From Tenodera sinensis (taxonomy: Eukaryota > Arthropoda > Insecta > Mantodea > Mantidae): 64,000 bases of DNA. The notes beneath the pieces were generated by a model. That model ran no database searches, was not told the origin of the DNA, and saw nothing but the letters and a program-made list of their open reading frames with translations. The position numbers were made by a program, and so were the translations under genes. The first letter of the stretch is position 1; the number at the start of each line of letters is the position of its first letter. Below are positions 32,095 through 42,790 of this stretch, piece after piece. The stretch spans positions 153,498,374-153,562,373 of the forward strand of contig CM060965.1 of assembly GCA_030765045.1 (NCBI GenBank), given 5' to 3'.

Positions 32095-32720
32095 TGAATG
32101 TGTTACCTCAAAGTGAGTAGGGAAAATAGCATGAATATAATATATAGCATTTCTATTTCAAACATACAGAAAAGTGTACGGTTTCTTTGTAGAAGAATGA
32201 GTAGAGAAAGAGTCAATGTGTTACCTAAAAGTGAGAGGAGAAAACATGTGAATATAATAGCATTTCTATTTCAAATACAGAGCATGGTATGACTTATTTT
32301 AAAAGCGGGGATAAAAATGTTATTTGGTGTAAAATCACGTTTTATGGAAAATTGTTTATAGAAGAGTAGAGAAAGAGATGTGAATGTGTTATCTAAAAGT
32401 GAGTAGAGAAGACTGTGTGAATGTAACATGCAGCATTTCCATTTCAAACATACAGAAAATTGTATGACTTATTTTAAAAGAGTGGATAAAAATGTGTTTT
32501 TTTTTTGTAAAATCACGTTTTTTATGGAAAATTGTCTATAGAAGAGTGAATTGAGAAAGAGATGTGAATGTGTTACCTGAATTTGAGTAGAGTAAACAGT
32601 GTAAATGTAATACGTAGGATTTCTATTTCAGATCTACAGAAAATTGTATAATTTGCAGAAGAGGGAATAAAAGCATGTTTTTATATGTAAAATCGTGTTT
32701 TTTCAGCCAAGACACCAATG
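30385..32720 (-). repeat. degenerate tandem array built on the family A end motif
   Basis: Irregular monomers of roughly 120-260 bp repeat GAGTAGAGAAA..TGTGAATGTGTTACC and GAGTAGAGAAA..TGTGAATGTAATA, then CATTTCTATTTCAAACATAC, CAGAAAATTGTATGA. The phrase GTGAATGTGTTA recurs at about 31536, 31657, 31833, 32095, 32217, 32383 and 32566. Its reverse complement, TACATTCACAT..CTCTACTC, matches the start of family A copy A4 (35262). A GA tract sits at 32049-32091. A SINE interrupts it at 30487-30684. Confidence 0.8.
30474..30697 (-). mobile_element. 5'-truncated SINE (S2b) with 13-bp target duplication
   Basis: Exact duplications GTATTTGTTCGTT (30474-30486 and 30685-30697) flank a 198-bp minus-strand SINE that keeps the B box (CCGGGTTCGATCCC) but has lost the A-box half. 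Its tail is that of the copy at 59379-59588. It splits one monomer of the tandem array, so it is younger than the array. Confidence 0.9.
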
Positions 32721-33125
32721 TAAATAAACTTAAGAAGTAAAACTTTATCTGAACACAAAATTTGATCAAAATCTATAGAATTGCTCTGTATAACAGGGGA
32801 TAAAAATGTTATTTTTTGTGTAAAATTGCGTTTTTTAAGGAAAGACACCTATATATAAAATTTTAACCAAATCTTTAGAGCCGTTTCTGAAATACCCGTT
32901 TGTTGTATATATACATATACAAGAATTGCTATGTAGAAGTGGGAACAAAAAATGTTATTTTTTATGTAAAACCACGGTTTTTTTAAAGGAATTACACCTA
33001 TATGGATAAACTTAAAAATCAAAGTCCTATCTGAATACAAAATTTGATCGAAATCGTTAGAGCCGTTCCCAATTTGCGCGGAATATATTTATATATACAA
33101 AAATTGCTCGTCTAAATATTTAAGA
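32721..33125 (+). repeat. dispersed repeat tail with duplicated 3' end
   Basis: Two diverged tandem versions carry AAAATTTGATC(A/G)AAATC, TAGAGCCGTT and ATATATACA..AATTGCT; the second ends AAAAATTGCTCGTCTAAATA. Such tails are frequent in insect non-autonomous repeats. No coding content. Confidence 0.55.
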
Positions 33126-33154
33126 TAATTACTTCCGGAACATTTTAATGAATG

Positions 33155-33161
33155 GCGCGCG

Positions 33162-33217
<56 letters not shown>
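33155..33217 (+). repeat. (GC)n then (AC)n microsatellite
   Basis: A short alternating GC stretch (33156-33171), potentially Z-DNA forming, passes directly into (CA)n up to about 33217. Confidence 0.95.
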
Positions 33218-33218
<1 letters not shown>

Positions 33219-33415
33219 CCGCATCATATCGCTACGTGGATATATAAGCTGTTTTCATTATCGCTTACACAAGTCCGTACTAATAGTGCTTCATTTGGAA
33301 AATACAACCTTCGGAATTCATATAAACTTCAATAGTTTGTTGTTTCAATTTTAGGAGTGAAATTCTAAGCGTAAAGCGTGCGCCTGATCCCGTTATTTAT
33401 CAACATGCGATAATG

Positions 33416-33911
33416 TTAACATGGGCCTGACGAGCAACAGTTCAGAGGTACCAAAAAGTGACACCGGGCGTCATTCTCCTCTTTTTCTATCTCCACTAGC
33501 TTTGACTTTGTGGCATCACAGTGCAGGTTAAAGGTAACTGGCATGCGGTACGTCTGCACCCCTTTGAGTTTCACAAAATAAAGCCAGTGTCGGCCGTCAA
33601 CAGATTCCAACCGGAATCCTCCAGCATTCTTCCTTGCTCTCGTATCTATCACAACAGCGAAGGGTAGCTTAGGGGAAAGAGTTACCGCAGTTTCCTCTCA
33701 ATGGCACCACTGCCAATAATCTCTCTGTTTTCTCTCCCAGTCCATTCAATATGTAGCCATGCGCAACGTACTGTTGAATCACAGTATTCCCACGACACTG
33801 CGCAGAAAATGAGATCACATAAACCGGAGGCACATATCGTACCACTCTGATGTACATTATTGCCGCGTCTTGCCCCTTCACACTCGTCCCAGATATAGAG
33901 GTAGGATCAGA
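33416..33911 (-). pseudogene. unidentified coding stretch with one frameshift, possible terminal exon
   Basis: Minus-strand reading SVKGQDAAIMYIRVVRYVPP, SFSAQCRGNTVIQQYVAHGY, LLAVVPLRGNCGNSFP ends at TAAG; skipping one T continues LPFAVVIDTRARKNAGGFRL, ESVDGRHWLYFVKLKG, FNLHCDATKSKLVEIEKEEN and NCCSSGPC-stop. About 165 codons are thus open with one 1-nt lesion. CATAG at 33912-33916 (minus) could be a splice acceptor. Several cysteines and alternating hydrophobic pattern suggest a secreted beta-rich domain. I do not recognise the family. Could be a young pseudogene, a last exon with a sequence error, or a captured viral or transposon gene. Confidence 0.45.
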
Positions 33912-33916
33912 CTATG

Positions 33917-35261
33917 TTGTTTGGTGTGTTGAGAAGGGTCTGTAGACTTTGCGCTGCGTAAACATTTCTCCCTGACGGTTGGATAACCGGCCGTCCCGGG
34001 TGAAAATGGCACAGGCAGGTTCGCGTTACTCTGGAATCGTTAGGGATTCGTCGCCACGTCCGGATCTGGGTCCTAATGGGACGAAGAGTTACAGCTTGAT
34101 GCGGAAGAAACCAATGCCAGCCACCACTATTCTAGAGCGAATCCGCTATAAAATTAACCAGCGATTGTTAATCACAAGCCTATGATAGCAATAGAGACCT
34201 ATTTTACATTAAAGTAGCTTCCTAGAGATACTCATACAAATATTATTCTACTAGGAACGTTACTTTATTCAGGACCCACCTTTGCTAATAAATTATTTTC
34301 CGCTGAACCAGTTTTCGGCAAGTTGCGTTTGTGACGCAAGAGCAAAGGGCAGCACAGAGCGAGTGGTATAGGCACATCACCTTAAAAACGAACGAACACA
34401 ATGGTGTATACGATAATGCAATAGTGGTCCGTGGTCTTATTTATTCAAGTTCGTGTATTGATCATAACTAAGATCATCAATAATACAGTGGTGAAAGTCC
34501 ATTAGCTTCCACATTTTCTTCAGTTATCTACAGTATACCACTCAATTACCGATAAGATTAACTACGTAAAAATATTGCAAGAACTAAATCAAGAATTTGG
34601 TACCATATTTCATGATATTATTTATCTCCAGTCCGATATCCATATACCAACTTTTCTGCCAAAATACTGAGTATATTCGGATCTGCGTACCGATACTCAC
34701 GATTCTTTTTTGGTAAGATCTTCAAACCACATAGAAATCAACTTATTGATCTGAACTTGAAAAACGTTCTTCGTCTGTGTGTTAGACTACCGCCCCATAT
34801 GTTACACAACTAGTGAGGGGGAAAAGAGAGGGGAAGAAGCTCGAGAAAATGTCGAGCTAGGGCAGGGCAATAATACACTCTATTAATAGTGCAAATCAAA
34901 ATGCATAAAGCTATGAATTGCTCGGAAGAGTTTTTAAAAACACTTGTTACATAGTTTCACTATGGGTATTTTTCATACTAAAGTATTGTCATTCTCTCTG
35001 TGGTGAATTGAAAATTGTAGCCAGTTACAAATGACGTGCACTGACATTACAGTATCCTTTTCAGATATCCGCTCCATTCTGTGCTCACTATTCAGGTATT
35101 TCCGGTCAGTGAGTAATTTGCCCGCGAGTATGACGTCACAAAGCAAGGCATCTGTCTGAAAATACATTCAGAAGTACACTAACGAAAATACATTAACGAC
35201 CTCCTGTGAAGGAATCCCCCCCCCCCCCCCCAACTCAAAGAAAAGAGAGCAGCTTATGCAT
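33917..35261. other. no gene recognised
   Basis: A 68-codon frame at 33979-34185 is unassigned. A C-run lies at 35217-35231 directly before family A copy A4. Confidence 0.4.
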
Positions 35262-35916
35262 TACATTCACATGTGTTTCTCTACTCATTTCTACAAACTA
35301 TTTCTACAAAGGATTAATATTCTGACTACTTTTTGTTAAACCAGATAAACTTTCAGTTCACGTTTACACATTTGATTTTACGATTCAACACAGTGAGATT
35401 TATTTTAAAGAGCTGTCTTTATGTGAGGGCTTTGAAATTCTATGCTTTCTACATTACCACTAGAAAGTAACGAATAATATCTTCTCATATGAGAAAAGTA
35501 TAAGTTTTTGATAATTCAAATCAATAAGAAGCAACACCTCAGAAATGTTAATTTGATGTTGATTTGACTAAACTGTATGCGTTAATAAGATCTACATTTT
35601 CTGTAGTAAGATTTTCTATCCCATACAGTTTACCAATACCTCTACAAAACTGATTCAGAATTAAGAGAACTTCAGAGTAAATTCCAGTAAATTCAAGATG
35701 TAGATTTAATTTGTCATCAAACATTTTAAATATGCAATTTAGTCAAAATCATTACTTTTGACAAAGTCAAAATCTATGGAAAAACTTACATGAAAGGGCA
35801 GTTTTGGGTGGAGGACTCCCTTGAAAGTTTTCGTTTCAAATCCTTGTAAATTGTTGAACTTAAATAGAAATATATGTATCACATTTTTGGGCGGAGTACA
35901 ATACTGTTTCTGCTTA
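35262..35916 (+). mobile_element. family A repeat, copy A4 (diverged)
   Basis: Begins GCATTACATTCACATGTGTT followed by TCTCTACTC and keeps the order of family A blocks (TTGTTAAACCAGATAAAC, TCTACATTTTCTGTAGTAAG, AGTTTACCA, GGGCAGTTTTGGGTGGAG, TTTTTGGGCGGAGTACAATA). Its first ~40 bp link family A to the tandem array at 30385-32720. Confidence 0.65.
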
Positions 35917-38400
35917 TGTAATATTAGATGACAGATCTTTAATCTTTGTGGCCTGCTGTAATAACTTTAGTCATTGTTATATACAATGAGGTAGCGTAGC
36001 GAGGGAGGAAGAAACTGGTTCAACACTCCCCCATACGGATAAGGATAGTAGCAAATTAGCAGCATTCACACTACCATCTTTCCAGGAAGCCGCACATGAA
36101 AATGAGAGAAAAAATCGCACAACGACAGGAGAGAAAAAAGGAGAACGGAAAAAAAATATAAATACATAAGCAAACAAAATGCAGTAGGACAAGACATGTA
36201 TCATAAGGAAGAAATAAGCAGCGATACATAATAAAACAAGGAGAAGGATAAAACAGAGAAAAACAAATAAAAAAGGACATGACACTAACAAACCTGGGGT
36301 GAACAAGGGACCAAGTATGTAACTAGTCAAAACTTTCAAGAAGTTCATGACTTATATGAAATACAGGTTTATAAATGTCTGGAAGGAACCACCAAAAATA
36401 CAAAAATCACATGAAAAGAAAATACAAGGTACATTAACATAAGTAAACGGATGATATAAAAGCTGACGTAAGACTAGGAGTTCTCCTTACAAATAAATAA
36501 TGATAAATATAACCGCCAGAGCTCCGAGGAACAAAATATCACATGAGATACAAAAGAGCGAAGGAATAATATAACGTACACAAAGTAAAGAAGGCGCTCC
36601 CGGTCTAGAAAGTTCAAGTCAGTACCCTAAAGAATATTTCAGTGACCAAACTGACCAAAAGGAGGGGTGTATTCCTTGCAACAATAAGAATAGTGTGTCC
36701 GCTTAATCTATAATGTCACATAAAATGGATCAAGATACCCACCTCGAGGACAATACAGAACAAAAAACAAAGAGAGCACAAAATGAAAGGAATAAACACA
36801 ACACAAAACACAGAAAAAATATATAAGGAAAGACGAAAACCAGTTTGCATGTGAGGTATCGCACACAGAAATACGGTATGGAGCCAGAACTGTGAACTGC
36901 CAGTGAGAGGCCGAGCTAAAAGAGAAATAGTTAAGAGAATGCTACAGCTTTTAACTGTGAGGCATGCACCGTAGTCAGCGCACCGGTAACACAATCCTAT
37001 AACTAAACCGACACAGAATTAGTGATGCGAAACGGACTCATATAATGTGAAACCAACTCATCACTCTGCGGATGAGAGCGAAGAGGTCGCAAATCTTCCA
37101 TCTGGAAGGGACCCGGACCGGACGGTGATGTTTATTATACCTCTGTTGTGAGAGTGGCGCTGAGGGTCGCGACGTAAATATTCCAGAGAAGTAACGTTGG
37201 ACTCATTTGAAAATAAATGAAAGTTCCCAGTGGTTAGATAATGAACAGGCTGGAATGAACTTAAACATAAGCTGGAAGGGTACAGCTTGATGGGCCTCCT
37301 GAACAGAGGCGTTCAGGCAAAGTGAAATTACCATTGCAAGGTTTCCAACAACTTGGAATACTTGGGTGTCACCTATTCAGTGAAGGAGATAATAAGCTGA
37401 TGTCCGACGGATTTGATGCCTCTATCAAACGGAAACATGCGAAAAACTCGAATAGGAACACATGAGACATTGTCAGACACAACAGTATCAGGCATCCATA
37501 GAGTACCTAGAGGTTTTGGAGCCTAATAATTCCAATTGGGTATTCTGTGTAGGTCCTAGAACGAAGGTTTCAACAACTGTGCAATATCACGATACACGTG
37601 TCGCCAAACAAAGAATTGGCGAACTTTTGTCTTAGTTTTTTAAAAACAACTAGATGCACCCCAAGTGGAATTGTATGAAAATCATTTAATACCACTGATA
37701 CCAAAGTCTTAGGGAGTATAATCCTGGTCGCACACGCCCGGGATTTTGCGTGCGGGAGACACGCGTACAATATGCCCTCTCTTAACTGATAGCCTGATGG
37801 AATTTAGGATTTAACTAATGTAAGTTAATAAGGGATTTTAACCCTTTCATTATGATTTTTACCACCCTCAATTTTATTATTATTATTAATTAGAAGAATA
37901 GTAGAAAGAGGAGCAGGAACAGGTTGAACTGTTTATCCTCTTTCGGCCCCATAATTTTTTGCCAAACCGAAGGTAAGCGCGGATCTTGTTACTGATGCTG
38001 CGAGATGGGAGGCGGACGCAAAAACAACTGGAAAATCGCATGGAAAGGTGAAAGAGGTGGCGACTAATAGTGTTGGCAACTGGCCTTAATCGAGAGCTAG
38101 CTAAATACTCGTGACAACACATTAGTGACGGACTTATCGGAGCTCTTAACACTTTAATGCACTGCCAGAATGCATTATCCACGAGATTAAATGCTGAGTC
38201 AGAATCCAATAAGGCGTGCGTAGAAACATCTAAACACGAAATTTGAAACAAAGGGAATCTCAGAAATGGAACACCATTTACGTATGTTTGGTCTGCTCTT
38301 GAGGTAAATACCTAATTTGTTCTGCGACAGTATTAATCGAACATATAATAATTGATTAGTATAAGTTTGTGATAACACTAATTGTACAGAGTATTGTGGT
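35917..38400. other. no gene recognised; lone piggyBac-MITE end
   Basis: TTAACCCTTTCAT at 37838-37850 matches the end of the MITE at 23174-23673, but no partner was found. Minus-strand frames at 35977-36348 and 36716-36994 are hydrophobic because of base composition and show no family motif. The frame at 37886-38251 is also unassigned. Confidence 0.4.
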
Positions 38401-38401
38401 A

Positions 38402-38403
<2 letters not shown>

Positions 38404-38451
<48 letters not shown>
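38404..38451. repeat. (AT)n microsatellite
   Basis: Uninterrupted alternating TA for ~48 bp. Confidence 0.97.
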
Positions 38452-38453
<2 letters not shown>

Positions 38454-39239
38454 GAAGAATAGTTAACAATGTATTCAAAACAGGTGCAGAAGTATTGGGT
38501 GTCATTATTGGGCCGAATGTAGCATTGGGAGGCCCGAGACTACAGGTAGCTCCAAGCGTATTGTCTCAGCAAGAAACGCTAGTAGTAAACCTACTACGTG
38601 TTCTGTGTAGTAAACAAGTCTTTGATAGTGGTTAGGTAACAACAATAGTATTGTGAACCAATTGTATGTACAAGCGTAACAAGTACGTGTAAAGTTTGTG
38701 GTTTATGTGTAATATAGACTAGTTTGTGATTGCCGGACTGCGTATGCATAATTTCCATGACATGCAGTTTTAGCTCCAGAACAATTTCATAATTCCTAAC
38801 TTTTTTCTCGCTACCACCTGATTAGAGATACATGTTCGACTCCTGATCATTATCATAGCCGAGGCAAAGCCAACCCAAACATATACCTAATATAGGCACT
38901 AATAATAAACAAGGCGCCATCGTTAAGTACCGACAAATTGAAATGTAAATCAAGCCACAAACCGCCGCAGTTCATTCCGATAACAATTGCACCTCAGAAG
39001 TAGTAGAATGTGAAAAGCTAGAAATTAATGGATTCGCTTGCTCGGTAGATAGGTTCACTATCTGTGCTATGTGAGATGTCTTGCTGCAAAAAAGTAACCG
39101 AGCTCTGCAGATCCAAAGGTGTAAGAAATATATCAGAAAAACTATACAGTGAATTATTCGCATGCACCTATCTTTGTGATGTAGAAAGAAGTTTTTTCGC
39201 TATATAGTTTTGATTAACTTAACTCTTTTTTTACCTTCT
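38452..39239. other. no gene recognised
   Basis: No repeat boundary or coding motif assigned. Confidence 0.4.
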
Positions 39240-39475
39240 AAACATATAGTTACCAGTTCAGTCCTAATTTAGAACCTTCTAGTTCATATCTTACATCTTC
39301 GTAGCACAGTTTCACTTGTTCCTTCCTTATTGTTGTCTCGGATGGTAATATTTTGTCACTGTATTTTTTTCTAAAAATACTTGAAATAGTGATGTTCGGG
39401 TTTCCAAAGGGGATGCTTGCACCTACCATCATGTTGCACAGATCACGAAACAATATATTTCGTATGTTTTTTGTT
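39240..39475 (-). pseudogene. hAT/ZBED-like transposase fragment
   Basis: Minus-strand reading KNIRNILFRDLCNMMVGASI, PFGNPNITISSIFRKKYSDK, ILPSETTIRKEQVKLCYEDV is typical of a segment in CGG-binding/ZBED-like hAT proteins: D-L-x-x-M-x-x-x-x-I-P-F, then F-x-x-F-L-x-K-Y, then I-P-x-E-S-T-L-R-K-x-Y-x-x-x-C-Y. It is open for ~70 codons. Together with the C-terminal fossil at 24405-24675 it suggests the same hAT group, but they are 15 kb apart. Confidence 0.65.
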
Positions 39476-39710
39476 CAGAAGTAGGATGGTACCGGCAACT
39501 TGTGTCGACATGGCTGGGATAACCTGGTGACTATGACCAAAGACCCTGGCTGGCATACATGGAAATTTAGGAGAAGAATTGGGAGGGAGTGAACTTTATC
39601 TTTATTTATATTTGCGTAGTAAAGGTTTTTGGTCCACTGGAGTGGCCGTTGTCATTGGTGATGAGGTGGCCGAGGCGGCCGTGTTCTTTCTCTGTTCTTA
39701 TAATGCAACG

Positions 39711-39724
39711 TAGTTGCGAAATAT

Positions 39725-39768
<44 letters not shown>

Positions 39769-39793
39769 ATACACATACCATATTTCGCAACTA
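39711..39793. repeat. (TG)n tract framed by 16-bp perfect inverted repeats
   Basis: TAGTTGCGAAATATGG (39711-39726) and its exact reverse complement (39778-39793) flank a ~40-bp TG tract plus ATATACACATA. The whole would fold as a hairpin. Confidence 0.9.
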
Positions 39794-39830
39794 TATCTAT
39801 ACATTGATACCCTCCCACCCCTCCCCCCCA

Positions 39831-40697
39831 AAAAAAGCACGACAACGCTTAATATATTCTGCAGAATGGCAAAATGATCTGTCTTCAAATAGGAACTCCC
39901 GTCCGGAAATGGACCGCTTGGACGCTGGAGAATGTCGAAGTTTGAGAACGAACGGATGTGACGATTTGTAAAGATTGGTTTTGATATATTAATAAGGAAC
40001 GCATGCAACTCTTTAGCCATCTGTGTATTGCGGATGAACAATTTGAGCATAATAACATTCCTGCCCATGTGTAATATCTCCATAGAGTCCTTAGTGTACA
40101 TCCTACTGCGTTACTTGCGTAGTTCCCAGTACAGTAACGTTTTTCAACGGAAGTTCGATACGTACCAGTACACAGCTGCAAAAGTGGTAGACTTGAACTC
40201 CAGCACACTTTGATATAAATGTGTGGAATCACCTTAACGTCGCATAATCAAATCGATCTATAGATAGAGAGGAAGAGTTCCATGGCCAGCACGTTTGGCA
40301 GATCTGGCACCTCTCGACTATTTTCTATGGAGTGAAGAGTACGGTATATGGCACTCCTGTAACGTCAGCGGAGGACCTTATGGCTCGAGTCCACGGAACG
40401 ATTGAAAATCTTCAAAGGCAACCACGCGTATTGGGTCATGTGCAGGAGATTCAGCACCGCTGATACAAGCTGCAATGATGCAGGAGGTACACAGTTCGAA
40501 GCCCGTTTGTAATGTAGACAGCTCGATGTTGAGTTTATTGACGAAATGTACACGTACACCCATCTCACACTTCGATGCGCACTTCCAAAGTGTGTATTTC
40601 CAGACAGGGGCTTCTATTTGAAAACCGATCAATTTACCGTCCCTCACAACATACTAAGCGTTGTTCGTTTTTTGGGACATCCTGTATATATCATAGC
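39831..40697 (+). mobile_element. mariner-type element with ~110-bp inverted ends
   Basis: 39831-39945 and 40573-40688 are inverted copies at roughly 75% identity (shared GACAACGCTTA/ACAACGCTTAGTAT, TTCAAATAG, GTC(C/T)GGAAAT). The right edge GGGACATCCTGTATAT is a common mariner-type terminus. A transposase C-terminal remnant lies inside. Confidence 0.65.
40245..40535 (+). pseudogene. mariner-type transposase C-terminal remnant
   Basis: Frames read PWPARLADLAPLDYFLW, then YGTPVTSAEDLMARVHGTIE, NLQRQPRVLGHVQEIQHR. This matches the end of the DDE domain (W-P-x-R-S-P-D-L-x-P-L-D-F-F-L-W) and the following V-Y-x-T-P-V-x-x-x-x-D-L-x-x-R-I segment. R-S-P-D is changed to R-L-A-D and a frameshift separates the two parts. 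Confidence 0.7.
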
Positions 40698-40789
40698 CAT
40701 TCCTTATGTTTGTTGTACACAGTTTAGTAGTATTGCGGCTATAAGAGGAAACATTCACGGCCATAAGCTGCAAACTGTGCATCTGCTGT

Positions 40790-41442
40790 GATGTTTTTTG
40801 GACGTCCTCGCTTATGCATTATGAGAAGGGAACTTCTATGTATATATTTGTAATTTTAGAATTAGAATGTAAATATAAGACTTGTAGATATAAGTATAAT
40901 TTTGTATTGTGCAAAGAAGCTGCCTCTCGAAAGTATGTTGACCTGAGCACATTTCTGAAGGCCAGAGGACAAAACCCCCTTTTGTCATCTCGCGCCGAGG
41001 GACATTTTGCCTGAAGTCCAAGGACACAGCTGGGGAAAATACACCCCTCCTCCATAACGGGACTGGAGAGAAAGTGCGGGGGTGAGATATAAATAGGAAA
41101 CTTGGAAGAGAACGGGGCTGACTGATTGTCTGTGTTGCGATGTTGCTACGAGGGTGAACCTTGTATCGCTGAATAAGTATAGCTTCGCGCCAAAAAACGT
41201 CGAGGTGTGAAAGGCGACAGTGATTAGCGTAAAGTAAAGCAAATAGCAATCTCAGAACGAAACACCAGAAACTCGCTCAGGGCGGCACTTCGAGGCAATG
41301 AAGTGGTGAAGAATAAAATTAGTAAACGTCTGTGTTGTGTTTGTCATCTAACCTCGCGCCTGAGAAATATCCCTCTCATGCCTACCTAAATCCGGTACCC
41401 AACCCCGTTACAAATGGCGCCCAACGTCACAACCCCGTTACA
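40790..41442 (+). mobile_element. LTR-retrotransposon end: LTR with primer-binding site
   Basis: TATAAATA at 41088-41095, AATAAA at 41312-41317 and a CCCCGTTACA terminus at 41403-41412 fit an LTR promoter, polyadenylation signal and 3' edge. Two bases later TGGCGCCCAACGT (41415-41427) matches a tRNA-Lys primer-binding site. The terminus CCCCGTTACA recurs at 41433-41442. The left LTR edge is uncertain and no gag or pol follows. Confidence 0.5.
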
Positions 41443-41790
41443 ATTATTTGTTTTCATTCGAAGTGTATTCTCTATCTGCTTGCCGTAGCCAATGCAGCGT
41501 GATCTTTCACAAGTAGCAAAAGTTGTTTACTAACACAGACAGCAATCTATGCCTTGTGCAGAATTAATTTTGGCTAAACCTTCAGGCCTTAATGGTAACA
41601 TTTCTTAAATTTTTAAAAATAGACTATTTAAAACATGAACCTCAACATTACAACTGGTCCTTTTTAGCAATTAACATTCTCATGTAATATGATCGTCAAC
41701 CCAAAGTTCTGTCTGCTTGCTATTCTCCACTCACTGCTGTTACGGAATTGAAATAAAATTAGAAATTTTACCCACCAAAATATGTCGATT
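41443..41790. other. no gene recognised
   Basis: No internal retrotransposon sequence is recognised after the primer-binding site. Confidence 0.4.
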
Positions 41791-41792
41791 GT

Positions 41793-42060
41793 GAAATTGG
41801 TAACGGCCAAGTGGTTAGACCGGTCGCCTTTCATCAAGGCGACCCTAGTTCGATCCCAGAGGAAGTGTGTGTGGTCGTGATGGACAAAGTGGCGCTGGGC
41901 GACTTTTCTCCGTTTCTCCCGCCATTCATTCCACCAACTTCTGCAAAACACATTTCCTTTCATCCGATTCGCCCTTATTTCATATCATCTCCTTCCTCAC
42001 TCTTATACCAACCTTGGGGTATCACTCATCCTGGTTACTCTCTCTGATCCAGAGTTTCTG
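41793..42060 (+). mobile_element. tRNA-derived SINE (S2a), diverged
   Basis: A-box-like AAGTGGTTAGACCGG and B-box-like GTTCGATCCC are followed by the same order of blocks as 52283-52667 (CACCAACTT, TCCGATTCGCC, TCATATCATCTCC, ACTCTTATACC). The 3' third is degraded. Confidence 0.7.
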
Positions 42061-42189
42061 TAAATATCTCGGAAACAGCTTATTCCAGAAGATGAAAAAA
42101 GGTATAGTACCTTTCAAAATCTTTTGATAGCCTATAAAAACACCATACACTTCATTTTAATCTACAAATACGTCGTAAAAACTAAATAC

Positions 42190-42790
42190 ACCAACAAAAG
42201 ATATTTTCTCTCTCTGGTTCAGCTTTTAGCCTCTTCAAAGTATCCACAAGCTGCAGAAACTCTTGGCATTATAGAGATACGATTTTGCAGTGTTTTTTCA
42301 GATATTTCAGTCTAACATATCTTAAATTATTCCATAGATCTTCAGCATAAGACGGTCTCATGTTTCAAACCCCCCTATCAAGTTTATCCAATTAGAGGTC
42401 AATGGGATTTAAGCCAGATGACTTAACTGTTCTTCAGTTTCCAACCTTTCGCTCTTCTATTTACATAACCTCTGGACAATTTAGAGCATGTTTGGGATCA
42501 TCGTCCTGGTGCGGAACAAACGACAAATAAGTCTCTTGTCAGATGGAACTGCGTTTTTGAACAGTATTATATCCTTCCTTCTTTAAGGTTTTATTGATTC
42601 TCACTAGATCATCGACTTCACCTGCAAACAATGCCGTCCTTCCACAATGCTTTACACTGGTGTCACACAGTGACTGTTTATACCTTTTTCACAAGATGAC
42701 GGACAAAAATTCGACATTTTTCAAATTACTTAAAACTAAGATTCGTCCGTGAATAACACCTTGGACCATTGTGACATGCTCTAGGTTTTA
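42190..42790 (-). pseudogene. Tc1-like transposase fossil
   Basis: Minus-strand reading in several frames gives WSKVLFTDES (first catalytic aspartate), VKHCGRTALFAG and GEVDDLVRI, QDDDPKHALNCPEV (second aspartate region), GLNPIDL, then PSYAEDLWN and the tail MPRVSAACG. The order is that of Tc1 transposases (V-x-F-T-D-E-S; V-K-H-G-G-G; Q-D-N-D-P-K-H; D-L-N-P-I-E). The protein is broken by many frameshifts and stops. Inverted ends were not found. Confidence 0.75.

Noticed and set aside
35977..36348. Hydrophobic minus-strand frame resembling a membrane protein
   Set aside because: The complementary strand is simply A-rich; the residues follow base composition, with no family motif or splice context.
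37310..37400. Reverse-transcriptase-like YLG segment
   Set aside because: Only a few residues resemble the Y-L-G-V thumb motif in one frame and the flanks do not continue the match.
40028..40213. Transposase N-terminus inside the long-ended mariner element
   Set aside because: Neither strand gives a helix-turn-helix motif that continues into the plus-strand C-terminal remnant.
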